Part shown: positions 33,681 to 42,809 of the stretch, one piece after another
How the letters are laid out: each line of letters begins with the position of its first letter
Position numbering within the stretch: position 1 is the stretch's first letter
DNA from: Paracoccus isoporae
GTDB taxonomy: Bacteria; Pseudomonadota; Alphaproteobacteria; Rhodobacterales; Rhodobacteraceae
NCBI RefSeq assembly: GCF_900101865.1
Contig: NZ_FNAH01000002.1
Span: 310,001 to 374,000 of the forward strand
DNA: 64,000 bases
Reading direction: 5' to 3'
Notes under the pieces: model-generated
Database searches by the model: none
Seen by the model: the letters and a program-made list of their open reading frames with translations, nothing else
What the model was told of the DNA's origin: nothing
Position numbers and translations under genes: made by a program

Positions 33681-34808
33681 ATGCGCGCCGAAACCGCCGC
33701 CACCGTTGATGCGATCCGCAAATCCCTGCGGCTGCTGGCGCAGCGCATGGATTGGGACACCGCGCCGCACCGGCTGGAAGAGCTGAACGCGATGATCGAG
33801 GATGGCGATCTGTGGAACGACCCGGCCCGCGCGCAGAAGCTGATGCGCGACCGCCAGGCGCTGTCCGATGCGGTCGAAGGCTATCGCCGGATCGAGGGCG
33901 ATCTGGAGGCCAATGCCGAGATGGTCGAGCTGGCCGAGGCCGAGGGCGATGCGGATCTGGTGGCCGAGGCCGAGGGCAATCTGAAGAAACTGGCCGAGGA
34001 GGCCGCGCAGAAGGAACTCGAAGCCCTGCTGAACGGCGAGGCGGACGGCAATGACACGTTCCTCGAAATCAACGCGGGCGCGGGCGGCACGGAGAGCTGT
34101 GACTGGGCCGCGATGCTGGCGCGCATGTATGTGCGTTGGGCCGAGAAACAGGGATATGACGTTGAACTGATTTCGGAATCAGCGGGCGAGGAGGCGGGAA
34201 TCCGCTCCGCCGCCTACCGGATTTCCGGGCATAACGCCTATGGCTGGCTGAAGACGGAATCGGGGGTGCACCGGCTGGTGCGGATCTCGCCCTATGACAG
34301 CTCGGCGCGGCGGCATACCTCGTTTTCCTCGGTCTGGGTCTATCCGGTGGTGGACGACAATATCGAGATTACCGTGCCCGACAGCGATATCCGCATCGAC
34401 ACCTATCGTTCGTCAGGGGCGGGCGGGCAGCATGTGAACACCACCGACTCGGCGGTGCGGATCACGCACCTCCCGACCGGGATCGTCGTGACCAGCTCGA
34501 TGAAGTCGCAGCACCAGAACCGTGAAGCGGCGATGAATGCCCTGAAAGCAAGGCTTTATCAGCAAGAACTCGACCGCCGCAATGCCGAGATCAACGCCCA
34601 GCACGATGCCAAGGGAGATGCCGGATGGGGCAACCAGATCCGGTCCTATGTGCTGCATCCCTATCAGATGGTGAAGGATCTGCGCACCTCGCACGAGACC
34701 TCGGACACGCAAGGGGTGCTCGACGGGGCGCTTGACGGGTTCATGGCGGCGACCTTGGCGCTCGATGTGTCGGGCAAGAGCCGGGCGGAAGCCACGGCGG
34801 AGGAATAG
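33681..34808 (+). CDS. prfB: peptide chain release factor 2
   Basis: Recognises UAA/UGA and releases the peptide. 375 residues, full length. The catalytic GGQ is in GAGGQHVNTTDSAVR. The codon-recognition tripeptide, normally SPF, reads SPY here (RISPYDSSARRHTSF). The frame is continuous from ATG 33681 through domain 1, with no in-frame UGA at the position where E. coli prfB has its programmed frameshift, so that autoregulation is absent. The ATG follows GGAAGGACCG. Confidence 0.96.
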   Translation: MRAETAATVDAIRKSLRLLAQRMDWDTAPHRLEELNAMIEDGDLWNDPARAQKLMRDRQALSDAVEGYRRIEGDLEANAEMVELAEAEGDADLVAEAEGNLKKLAEEAAQKELEALLNGEADGNDTFLEINAGAGGTESCDWAAMLARMYVRWAEKQGYDVELISESAGEEAGIRSAAYRISGHNAYGWLKTESGVHRLVRISPYDSSARRHTSFSSVWVYPVVDDNIEITVPDSDIRIDTYRSSGAGGQHVNTTDSAVRITHLPTGIVVTSSMKSQHQNREAAMNALKARLYQQELDRRNAEINAQHDAKGDAGWGNQIRSYVLHPYQMVKDLRTSHETSDTQGVLDGALDGFMAATLALDVSGKSRAEATAEE

Positions 34809-34817
34809 GGCCGCACG

Positions 34818-34850
34818 GGGTGTGCACCGGGTGTACACTGGGCGTACACC
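34818..34850. repeat. three tandem 11-bp units after prfB
   Basis: Three abutting units: GGGTGTGCACC (34818-34828), GGGTGTACACT (34829-34839), GGGCGTACACC (34840-34850), each with a short central palindrome (GTGCAC, GTAC). Units 2 and 3 together also give an inverted repeat, GGTGTAC and GTACACC, spaced 7. It lies between the convergent ends of prfB and the Hint gene, starting 9 bases after the prfB stop. Confidence 0.7.
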
Positions 34851-34900
34851 GCGCGTCGTGCAGAGCCGGGTTTCTTCTTCGCCGCGATATTTACGGCTGC

Positions 34901-35998
34901 TCAGGTCAGCGTTGCGGATTCTCTCAGATGATGCGCAATTAACCGGTCCACATGTTTGCGCCGCGACATGATCGGAGCCGCAGGCGGATAGTGAAATTCC
35001 GGGCCGAATAACTCCGGGAAGATCATTGCCAGTTCTGCCCGCCCTTCGGCGGAAAGGCTGCCGAGAAACTCCTTGCCGAGATAAAGGGATTCCGTCCATG
35101 CCCCGTTGCTGAGCACGCAGCTATGCGCCTCCAGCAGCAAGTGATAATAGGTGAACGGCTCATCGCTGTCGCGCAGACTGACCCCCGGCACACCGATCAG
35201 CTTGCTTGCCGGAACCAGAACCTCGTCGGTGCCGGTGAGCTCATGCGTGATGGCAGAGGCGATACGCACACGGTGTTGTGGCGACAGCGTGAGATCCGCG
35301 GCGGGTGTGCCCGAGCCAAGGCTGCCAGCGGAAATCACGACCGGGCGAAGTTTGGGCAGGTTGCGCAGATCGTCCGGCCCTACTTCGCGCGACCCGATCC
35401 ACAGGATGGGAATGGGGCGCCCTGATGCCGTGATGACAAGATCGCCTGTCGTGAGTTCCTCGACCGGGCACTGCCCTTCTGGCGTCTCGATCAGTGTGCC
35501 ATTGCAGAAACACGGCGCGGGCAGGCTGCTATAGAGGATCCTGTTGGGTTGCTGGCGCGACAAGACGGTCAGACTGGTGCCGGGCGGTGGTTCCTTTCCG
35601 CCTTGCCAGATATAGAAATCCGTCGGACTGGCGACCCCTGAACTGTTCGTGCCGGCCGCGCCGGTGAAGACGGTATACTGGGTGTTCGTCTCAGGATCGT
35701 TGAACACGATCATCCCAGTTGTGGTGATCTTCGCACCAGTGGTGTAGGGGGTGCCGTTGATCGTGGCAGGCTGGGCGAGTTGCTGCTGCCGACCGTCTGC
35801 CTCGACAAAGCCGTCGTCGTCGTCGGTGACGACGACCGCGTTCTTGCTGCCGCCATTATAGATGTAAACCTGATCCTTATACGCCTCGGGAAGTCCATCG
35901 CCGACCTCGTCGATGGTCGATCCGGGATCGGTCCCGCCGGAGACCCATGTGAACACGCCAGGGGCATTGATCAGGCCGCCAAATGCATAATCTGCCAT
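34901..35998 (-). CDS. Hint-domain protein (rhodobacterial type)
   Basis: 365-residue protein with a Hint (intein/hedgehog-like) domain at about 163-310. The domain starts at Cys163 (APCFCNGTLIETPEGQC) and contains VEELTTGDLVITASG and the late block LSPQHRVRI. The N-terminal ~150 residues are low in charge with Gly/Thr/Asp-rich stretches. Proteins of this Hint_2 architecture are common in Rhodobacterales and secreted by unclear routes; autocleavage is untested. The local composition is visibly less GC-rich than neighbours. It follows the opp operon on the same strand after a 155-base gap. Confidence 0.82.
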   Translation of the reverse strand: MADYAFGGLINAPGVFTWVSGGTDPGSTIDEVGDGLPEAYKDQVYIYNGGSKNAVVVTDDDDGFVEADGRQQQLAQPATINGTPYTTGAKITTTGMIVFNDPETNTQYTVFTGAAGTNSSGVASPTDFYIWQGGKEPPPGTSLTVLSRQQPNRILYSSLPAPCFCNGTLIETPEGQCPVEELTTGDLVITASGRPIPILWIGSREVGPDDLRNLPKLRPVVISAGSLGSGTPAADLTLSPQHRVRIASAITHELTGTDEVLVPASKLIGVPGVSLRDSDEPFTYYHLLLEAHSCVLSNGAWTESLYLGKEFLGSLSAEGRAELAMIFPELFGPEFHYPPAAPIMSRRKHVDRLIAHHLRESATLT

Positions 35999-36153
35999 CG
36001 TTACCCCTTACCGCGCGACACGACTCTGGGTCGCGTGCAGCGTCACAAAACACCTGACCCGTCCAGTTGCCGCTTATGCCCCGAACAGCGCGATCATTTC
36101 AACTTGCACGGTATTAACAAAAAGCAATAGCCAACCTGGCATCAATGGCGGGT

Positions 36154-37194
36154 CTATGCCGGCTCTGCCTCGGCCTGCACAGCAAGCGCCACCTCCTCCT
36201 CGCTCAGCTTTCCGGGGAAATGACAGGCGGTCAGATGGGTGGGGCTGCCCATCAGCTCGGGCACACTCTCGGCGCAGGCTGCCTGCGCGCGCGGGCAGCG
36301 GGTGCGGAAGACGCAGCCCGAGGGCGGGGACATGGGTGAGGGCAGTTCCCCGGCCAGCGGGATGATGGTCTTGGACCGCTCCAGCTCCGGGTCGGGGACG
36401 GGGACGGCCGAGAGCAGCGCCTGGGTATAAGGGTGCTGCGGCGCGGCATAGAGGGATTGCGCCTCGGCCAGCTCCATCACCCGGCCCAGATACATCACCA
36501 GCACCCGGTCAGAGATATGTTTCACCACTGACAGGTCATGGGCGATGAAGATCAGCGCGAGGCCCAGATCGCGCTGCAGATCGGCCAGAAGATTGATGAC
36601 CTGCGCCTGGATGGACACGTCGAGCGCCGAGACCGGCTCGTCACAGATGATCAGCTTGGGCTCCACGATCAGCGCCCGCGCGATGCCGATACGCTGGCAC
36701 TGGCCGCCGGAAAATTCATGCGGATAGCGGTTGATCTGGTTGGGCAGCAGGCCCACCCGCTCCATGTTTTCTTTCACCCGGGTCTTGATTTCGGCCCGCG
36801 ACAGGCCGGGATGATGGGTGCGCAGCGGCTCCGCGATGATCTGGCCCACCGTCATGCGCGGGTTGAGCGAGGCGAGCGGGTCCTGGAACACCATCTGGAT
36901 GTCGTTGCGATAGCGCAGCATCCGGCGCGGGGAGAGCCCGATCAGATCGGTGCCGTCCTGCCAGATCGCATGGCCATTGGCCGGAACCAGACCGATCAGC
37001 GCCCGCGCCAGCGTCGACTTGCCCGAGCCGGATTCGCCCACGATGCCCAGCGTCTCGCCGGGGTTTAAGGCGAAATTCACGCCCCCCACCGCATGAAGCA
37101 GGCGCGGCGGGGACCAGGGCATGTCGCCCTCGCGCCTGATGTCGAAGGTGACGCGCAGATCGCGCACGTCGAGCAGCGGTTCAGCGTGGGTCAT
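36154..37194 (-). CDS. oppF: oligopeptide ABC transporter ATP-binding protein OppF
   Basis: Second ATPase of an Opp/Dpp-type importer, 346 residues. Walker [13 protein letters not shown], signature SGGQCQRIGIARAL, Walker B LIICDEPVSALD, and the C-terminal oligopeptide-transporter extension with CVFRTRCPRAQAAC cysteines. Its start overlaps oppD by 14 bases. It is the last gene of the oppABCDF operon. Confidence 0.94.
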   Translation of the reverse strand: MTHAEPLLDVRDLRVTFDIRREGDMPWSPPRLLHAVGGVNFALNPGETLGIVGESGSGKSTLARALIGLVPANGHAIWQDGTDLIGLSPRRMLRYRNDIQMVFQDPLASLNPRMTVGQIIAEPLRTHHPGLSRAEIKTRVKENMERVGLLPNQINRYPHEFSGGQCQRIGIARALIVEPKLIICDEPVSALDVSIQAQVINLLADLQRDLGLALIFIAHDLSVVKHISDRVLVMYLGRVMELAEAQSLYAAPQHPYTQALLSAVPVPDPELERSKTIIPLAGELPSPMSPPSGCVFRTRCPRAQAACAESVPELMGSPTHLTACHFPGKLSEEEVALAVQAEAEPA

Positions 37195-38305
37195 CGGGAC
37201 GCTCCTGCGGGGGGCCGGCCGTGGCGGGGCCGGTGCTCAGCCCCGCCTCGATCTCGGGTTCGGGTTCGGGGGTGGAGAGCGCGCCCGCCTCATCCGCCGC
37301 GGCCTCGAAGGGCAAATCGTCATGGGGTGCGGCACCCTCGCGGATCACGCTGATCTCGGCATGACAGGCGCGGGCGCGGCCGGGGGCGAAGGCGGCAAGC
37401 GCGGGTCGGTCCTGCACGCAGATCTCCATCGCGAAATCGCAGCGCGGCGCAAAGGCGCAGCCGGGCGGCGGGTTGGACATGTTGGGCGGGCTGCCGGGAA
37501 TGGCCGAGAGCCGGTCGCCCTTCTGATCGACGCGCGGGATCGCCGCCAGAAGCCCCTTGGTATAGGGATGGGCCGGATCGGCAAAGATCGGATCGGTCGG
37601 CCCTTCCTCGCGGATGCGGCCGCCATACATCACCGTGACCCGGTCGCAGGCGCCTGCGACCACGCCCAGATCATGGGTGATCAGCATCATCGCCATGCCG
37701 AATTCCGCCTGAAGATCCGCGAGCAGCGTCATGATCTGCGCCTGCACGGTCACGTCGAGCGCGGTGGTCGGCTCATCCGCGATCAGCAGGTCGGGCTGGC
37801 AGAGCAGCGCCATGGCGATCATCACCCGCTGACGCATGCCGCCGGAGAACTCATGCGGGAACAGCCGCGCGCGGCCCCTGGCGTCGGGGATGCGCACCGC
37901 GTCGAGCATGCGGATCGATTCCGCCACCGCGTCGCGCTTGGACGCGCCCTGATGCAGCACCAGAACCTCGGCCATCTGGTCGGCCACCCGCATATAGGGG
38001 TTGAGCGAGGTCATCGGGTCCTGGAACACCATGGCGATCTTTTCGGCCCGGATGCGGTTCAGCAGTTTCGGCTTGGCGTTCAGGATTTCCTGCCCGTCGA
38101 AGCGGACGCTGCCGGCGGCGCGGCCGTTGCGCGCCAGAAGCCCCATCACCGCGAAGGCCAGTTGCGACTTGCCCGAGCCGGATTCGCCCACCACGCCCAG
38201 CGTCTCGCCGCGGTTGAGCGACAGGTTGATGCCATTGACCGCATGGACCTGACCGTCATTGGTCTGGAAGGTGACATGCAGATCCTGGATGTCGAGAAGT
38301 GCCAT
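37181..38305 (-). CDS. oppD: oligopeptide ABC transporter ATP-binding protein OppD
   Basis: First ATPase of the Opp importer, 374 residues. Walker [13 protein letters not shown], signature [14 protein letters not shown], Walker [13 protein letters not shown], and the cysteine-bearing extension [14 protein letters not shown]. The last ~50 residues are acidic and proline-rich, longer than in most OppD. Starts on the last base of oppC and overlaps oppF. Confidence 0.94.
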   Translation of the reverse strand: MALLDIQDLHVTFQTNDGQVHAVNGINLSLNRGETLGVVGESGSGKSQLAFAVMGLLARNGRAAGSVRFDGQEILNAKPKLLNRIRAEKIAMVFQDPMTSLNPYMRVADQMAEVLVLHQGASKRDAVAESIRMLDAVRIPDARGRARLFPHEFSGGMRQRVMIAMALLCQPDLLIADEPTTALDVTVQAQIMTLLADLQAEFGMAMMLITHDLGVVAGACDRVTVMYGGRIREEGPTDPIFADPAHPYTKGLLAAIPRVDQKGDRLSAIPGSPPNMSNPPPGCAFAPRCDFAMEICVQDRPALAAFAPGRARACHAEISVIREGAAPHDDLPFEAAADEAGALSTPEPEPEIEAGLSTGPATAGPPQERPDDPR

Positions 38306-39234
38306 CAGCGATCCTTGGGGTCGAGCGCGTCGCGCAGCCCGTCGCCGATGAAGAACAGCGCGAAGAGCGTGACGCAGAAAAAGCCGAGCGGGAAACCGAG
38401 CTGCCAGATCGTGCCGTAGCGCATCGTGCCCGCCCCTTCGGAGATGAGCGCGCCCCAGCTTGTCAGCGGCTCCTGCACGCCGAGGCCGAGGAAGGAGATG
38501 AAGCTTTCGGTCAGGATCATCAGCGGCACCAGAAGCGTCGCGTAGACCGCGACCACGCCCAGCAGATTGGGCACGATATGGCGCAGGATGATCTTCCAGC
38601 CGGGGACGCCGGTCGCCCGCGCCGCCTCGATGAATTCGCGGTTTTTCAGCGTCAGCGTCTGGCCGCGCACGATGCGCGACATCTCCAGCCAGGAAATCAG
38701 CCCGATGCCGAGAAACAGCATTTCGAGCCGGCGGCCGAAAATCACCAGCAGCAGGATCAGCACGAACATATAGGGGATGGACAGCAGGATATCGACGAGC
38801 CGCATCATCACCTGATCGGTGCGCCCGCCGATATAGCCCGAGGTCGCGCCATAGAGCGTGCCGACGATCACCGCGACAAGCGCGCCCACCGTGCCGACCA
38901 TCAGCGAGATGCGCGTGCCCATCACCGTGCGGGCATAGATGTCGCGGCCGAGATCATCGGTGCCGAAATAATGCCCGTTTTCAAGCGAGGGCATGCCTTG
39001 CGTCGCGGCCGAGCCCATCACCATGAAGTCGATGGATTCGTAATCCCATTCCGCGAAAGCCAGCCCGAAGATCGCGAAGATCACGATCAGCACCAGCACG
39101 ATCAGCGCCACCATCGCCGCCCGGTTCTTCATGAAACGCTTGCGCGCATCGGCCCAGGGGCTGCGGCCCCGGACCTCCTCGGCCGCCATGCGATCCGACA
39201 GGCCCTTGATTTTATCGTGTTCGATCATGGTCAT
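38305..39234 (-). CDS. oppC: oligopeptide ABC transporter permease OppC
   Basis: Inner-membrane permease, 309 residues with the start at ATG 39234 (MTMIEHDKI); an ATG at 39228 is also possible, and a frame open to 39288 overlaps oppB. It has an N-terminal membrane helix (MVALIVLVLIVIFAIFGLA), a periplasmic part, and the DPP-type permease core with the EAA loop EAARATGVPGWKIILRHIVPN. Spacing to oppB is 4 bases. Confidence 0.93.
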   Translation of the reverse strand: MTMIEHDKIKGLSDRMAAEEVRGRSPWADARKRFMKNRAAMVALIVLVLIVIFAIFGLAFAEWDYESIDFMVMGSAATQGMPSLENGHYFGTDDLGRDIYARTVMGTRISLMVGTVGALVAVIVGTLYGATSGYIGGRTDQVMMRLVDILLSIPYMFVLILLLVIFGRRLEMLFLGIGLISWLEMSRIVRGQTLTLKNREFIEAARATGVPGWKIILRHIVPNLLGVVAVYATLLVPLMILTESFISFLGLGVQEPLTSWGALISEGAGTMRYGTIWQLGFPLGFFCVTLFALFFIGDGLRDALDPKDR

Positions 39235-39238
39235 GGCA

Positions 39239-40162
39239 TCAATACCTGATCTTCGGGTCGATCCATGCATACATGATATCGACGACAAGGCTGAACAATA
39301 TGGTCAGCGCGCCCACGAGGATCGTGACCCCCATCATCACCGCGTAATCCCGGTTCAGCGCCGAATCGACGAAGCTTTTCCCGATCCCGCCGGTGGAGAA
39401 ATACATGTCGATCACCACCGAGCCGGTGATCATCGAGACGAAAGCCGGGCCGAGATAGGAGATCACCGGCAGAAGCGCGGGTTTCATCGCGTGTTTCCAG
39501 ATCACCCGACGCTCGGGCAGGCCTTTGGCGCGCGCGGTACGGATATGGTTGGAACTCAGCACTTCCAGCATCGAGGACCGGGTGATCCGCGCAATCGAGG
39601 CCATGTAGGAGGTGCCGAGCGCGATTACCGGCATGATCCAGTAATCGGGGTTGTTGAAGCTCCACCCGCCGCCGGGCAGCCAGCCGAGTGTCAGGGTGAA
39701 GAGCAGCACGAGGATCGGCGCCATGACGAAATTCGGCAGCACCTGCGCGCCGATGGAGATGCCGACGGCGAGGTAATCGAGCCAGCTGTTCTGCCGGATC
39801 GCCGCCGCCGCGCCGAGTGCGACGCCCACCCCGACGGCAAGCACGAAGGACAGAAGCCCGTAGGTCAGCGTGACCGGGAAACCGGCGGCGATGATCTCGT
39901 TCACCGAGCGGTCGGGATAGACGAAGCTGGGGCCGAAATCGAAATGCCGGATGATGCCCCAGACATAATCCAGGATCTGTTTCCACAGCGGATCGTCCAG
40001 CCCGTATTTCGCCTCAAGATTGGCGAGCACCTGGGCCGGGATCTCGCGGTCGCGGGTAAACGGTCCGCCGGGCGCGGCGTGCATGAGGATAAAGGAGAAA
40101 ACAATCAGCAAAAGCAGGGTCGGGATGGCAACGGCCAGCCGTCGAAGAATATATCCGAACAT
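39239..40162 (-). CDS. oppB: oligopeptide ABC transporter permease OppB
   Basis: Inner-membrane permease, 307 residues. The N-terminal MFGYILRRLAVAIPTLLLL and the following APGGPF motif are typical of OppB. EAA-loop equivalent: TARAKGLPERRVIWKHAMKP. It comes 104 bases after oppA, and the gap holds a very stable GC hairpin. Confidence 0.94.
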   Translation of the reverse strand: MFGYILRRLAVAIPTLLLLIVFSFILMHAAPGGPFTRDREIPAQVLANLEAKYGLDDPLWKQILDYVWGIIRHFDFGPSFVYPDRSVNEIIAAGFPVTLTYGLLSFVLAVGVGVALGAAAAIRQNSWLDYLAVGISIGAQVLPNFVMAPILVLLFTLTLGWLPGGGWSFNNPDYWIMPVIALGTSYMASIARITRSSMLEVLSSNHIRTARAKGLPERRVIWKHAMKPALLPVISYLGPAFVSMITGSVVIDMYFSTGGIGKSFVDSALNRDYAVMMGVTILVGALTILFSLVVDIMYAWIDPKIRY

Positions 40163-40215
40163 CCTCTGGTTCCGGTCAGGGTGCCGCGAGGGCGGGAAGG
40201 GGACAAGATTGCGCC

Positions 40216-40250
40216 GCGGGCCGGGGCGGGGTCAACCCGTCCCGGCCCGC
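40216..40250 (-). other. stable GC hairpin between oppA and oppB
   Basis: A 15-base arm GCGGGCCGGGGCGGG (40216-40230) and its near-perfect complement (40236-40250, 14 of 15 paired) with a 5-base loop. There is no T-run, so it is not a canonical terminator. Hairpins between the binding-protein gene and the permease genes are known to protect the upstream mRNA and raise binding-protein levels; this one fits. Confidence 0.65.
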
Positions 40251-40266
40251 AACTCCATCGCGGGGC

Positions 40267-41871
40267 TTATTCAGCCGCGATATACATGTCCTTGCCGTAC
40301 CAATTGTTCATCACGTTTTCGAGCGGCACGCCCTTCACGTAAGGTTTGATCATATCGACATTGGCGTAGTGATAGATCGGGATCAGCGGCAATTCCGCGG
40401 CAAGGATCTGTTCGGCCGCCGTGTATTGCTCGTTCGGGTTTTCCGAGGTGACGGCCTCGTCCAGCAGCGCATCATATTCGGCATTGTCGAACTCGCCGTA
40501 ATTCGAGCCGGTGGAGCGGAAATAATCGAGGAAGGTCGAGGCTTCGTTGTAATCGGCGCACCAGGCGTAGCGGGCCAGCTCGAAATCCTGTTCCTGCATG
40601 CGGTCGGTATGCACCTTCCATTCCATGTTGTTCAGCGTCAGCTCGACGCCAAGCGGTTTCCACATCTGCTGGGCGACCACGGCGATCTTCTTGTGATCTT
40701 CGGAGGTGTTGTAGTTCAGCGTCAGCCGCAGCGGGTTGTCGGGCGTATAGCCGGCCTCTTCCAGCAGGCGCTTGGCCTCGGCGGTGCGGTCCTCCTGGCT
40801 CATCGACGCCATTTCGATCTCGGGCATCTCGAAGCCCTCAATCGCCCAATGGGTCCAGTTATAGGAGGGGCGCTGACCGCCCTGAAGCACCTGATCGACG
40901 ATGATGTCGCGGTTCAGACCGAGAGCGAGCGCGCGGCGCACATTGGCATCCTGCAACTCCTCGCGGCCCTTGTCGGACATGTTCACGAGATAGGCGTAGG
41001 AGCAGGAATAGGGGAAGGAGATGGCCTCGTCGGGAAACTCCTCGGACAGGCGCGGATACTGGCCGGCGGGAATATCCATCCGGTCAAGCTCGCCCGCCTG
41101 ATAGCGGGTCAGCGCGACGTTCTGGTCATTCACCACCACGCCGGTGAGCTTTTCGAGAATCACGTTCTCGGCGTCCCAGTATTCCGGGTTCTTCTCCATG
41201 GTGATGGTCACGCCGATATTATGCCCGGTCAGCGTGTAGGCGCCGTTGCCGACCAGATTGCCGGGCTGGGTCCAGTCATCGCCATGTTCCTCGACCACGG
41301 ATTGCAGCACCGGGAAGGTGGTGGCGTGGGACAGCGTCTTGATGAAATAGGCGGTGGGCTGGCTGAGCTGCACCTCCAGCGTGGTGTCGTCGATGGCGGT
41401 CACGCCCAGCGTATCGACCTCGGCCTCGCCATTCACGATCTCTGTGGCGTTGACGACATTCATCAGCTCGATGAACCAGGCATATTCCGACGCATTGGCC
41501 GGATCGACGGCGCGCTGCCAGCCATAGACGAAATCCTGCGCCCGCACCGGTTCGCCATTCGACCACCGCGCATCCTCGCGCAGATTGAACGTATAGGTCA
41601 GCCCGTCCTCGGACATCTCGTAATCGGTGGCCACGCCGGGAATCATCGCGCCGGTCGCGTCTTCGTTCATCAGCCCCTCGAAAAGCTGGCGGATCACGTC
41701 CGAGCCTTCGACATCGGTGTTGAGCTGCGGATCGACGGTCTTGATTCCGTCGAGCAGCCAGAAATTATATTCCTGCGTCTCGGCCAGCGTGTCGCCCTCG
41801 GCGACGGTGGCCGCGAAAGACGGCGCGGCAAAGCTCAGCGCGAGCGCGGTGGTCATCAGAAACTTGGTCAT
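40267..41871 (-). CDS. oppA: oligopeptide ABC transporter substrate-binding protein OppA
   Basis: Periplasmic solute-binding protein, 534 residues. Signal peptide about 1-20 (ALALSFAAPSFA). SBP_bac_5 family features: LDGIKTVDPQLNTDVEGSD at the start of the mature domain, YTFNLREDARWSNGEPV, and DFVYGWQRAVDP. Peptide binding is inferred from the operon. First gene of oppABCDF. A palindrome (41944-41960) lies about 75 bases upstream. Confidence 0.94.
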   Translation of the reverse strand: MTKFLMTTALALSFAAPSFAATVAEGDTLAETQEYNFWLLDGIKTVDPQLNTDVEGSDVIRQLFEGLMNEDATGAMIPGVATDYEMSEDGLTYTFNLREDARWSNGEPVRAQDFVYGWQRAVDPANASEYAWFIELMNVVNATEIVNGEAEVDTLGVTAIDDTTLEVQLSQPTAYFIKTLSHATTFPVLQSVVEEHGDDWTQPGNLVGNGAYTLTGHNIGVTITMEKNPEYWDAENVILEKLTGVVVNDQNVALTRYQAGELDRMDIPAGQYPRLSEEFPDEAISFPYSCSYAYLVNMSDKGREELQDANVRRALALGLNRDIIVDQVLQGGQRPSYNWTHWAIEGFEMPEIEMASMSQEDRTAEAKRLLEEAGYTPDNPLRLTLNYNTSEDHKKIAVVAQQMWKPLGVELTLNNMEWKVHTDRMQEQDFELARYAWCADYNEASTFLDYFRSTGSNYGEFDNAEYDALLDEAVTSENPNEQYTAAEQILAAELPLIPIYHYANVDMIKPYVKGVPLENVMNNWYGKDMYIAAE

Positions 41872-41943
41872 GCGGAAGATCTCCCGTGTTGGCGGCGCGT
41901 CGTTGCGCGCCCGAATGGCGCAAGGTTAGGCAAATTCAACCGG

Positions 41944-41960
41944 CAGGCAAGACTTGTCTG
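41944..41960. promoter_or_regulatory. palindrome upstream of oppA
   Basis: CAGGCAAG-A-CTTGTCTG: 7 of 8 positions are complementary around a single centre base. It lies 73 bases before the oppA ATG, at a distance suited to an operator. No cognate regulator is next to it. Confidence 0.35.
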
Positions 41961-42063
41961 AACATGATTTGGGGCACTAGCGTAAACTTCCGGCTGGTAC
42001 CGGGCGCGGGCCGCGGCGAGGGGTGCGGGGCCGGCCAATTCGCTTGGCGCTGTCCGCGGGGGG

Positions 42064-42091
42064 TTGATCGGGGCGGGCGGCACGCTACAAA
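42064..42091 (+). promoter_or_regulatory. possible promoter for the TRAP permease genes
   Basis: TTGATC at 42064-42069, 16-base spacer, TACAAA at 42086-42091, 58 bases ahead of the small-permease ATG. Confidence 0.4.
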
Positions 42092-42149
42092 ACGCAGATA
42101 TTTTCGCGGGCCGACGCCAGATGATCGCCCGCTTCGGGGAGGTTGCAAC

Positions 42150-42809
42150 ATGGGTGGGCTTTTGGCCCTGGCGCGCGGCATTGACCGCATGAACTCCGCG
42201 ATCGGCCGGGCGGTGTCCTGGCTGATCCTGCTGGCGGTGATGGTCAGCGCCGGCAACGCCATCGTGCGCAAGCTGTTCAGCACGTCGTCGAATATGTGGC
42301 TGGAGCTGCAATGGTATTTCTACGGTGCCGCGTTCCTGGGGGCGGCGGCCTATACGCTGCTGGAGAACGAGCATATCCGCATCGACCTGGTCTATGGCAT
42401 GTGGTCACGCAGGCGGCAGCACTGGATCGACCTGATCGGGCATGTGTTCTTCCTTTTGCCCTTTACGCTGGTGATGCTGTATTTCCTGTTTCCCTACGCC
42501 ATCAAATCCTTCCAGCGCGGCGAGGTCTCGGCCAGTTTCGGCGGGCTGACGCTGTGGCCGGCCAAGGCGCTGCTGCTGTTCGGTTTCGTGCTGCTGTTCT
42601 TCCAGGCTATCTCCGAGATCATCAAGAAGATCGCGGTCATGCGCGGCGCGATGGAGGATCCGCACGCCATTTCCGGCCCCCATGCGCCGCTGGAGATCGA
42701 CCCGGCCCTGCGCGCCGAATCGGGCTTTGCCAGCCCCGATCACCCGGTGACGGACATGGATATCGACCATCCCCGCGATCACAATGACAACAAGGATGGC
42801 CGCGCATGA
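42150..42809 (+). CDS. TRAP transporter small permease (DctQ type)
   Basis: Four-helix membrane subunit of a TRAP transporter, 219 residues from ATG 42150 with GGGGAGG at 42136-42142. Membrane segments at about 20-45, 55-75, 95-115 and 135-155. LENEHIRIDLVYGMWS is typical of DctQ. A 55-residue charged cytosolic tail follows the last helix. Its stop overlaps the large permease start (ATGA). Confidence 0.9.
   Translation: MGGLLALARGIDRMNSAIGRAVSWLILLAVMVSAGNAIVRKLFSTSSNMWLELQWYFYGAAFLGAAAYTLLENEHIRIDLVYGMWSRRRQHWIDLIGHVFFLLPFTLVMLYFLFPYAIKSFQRGEVSASFGGLTLWPAKALLLFGFVLLFFQAISEIIKKIAVMRGAMEDPHAISGPHAPLEIDPALRAESGFASPDHPVTDMDIDHPRDHNDNKDGRA

Noticed and set aside
33681-33780. Programmed frameshift in prfB
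   Set aside because: The frame is continuous from the ATG; no in-frame UGA slip site.
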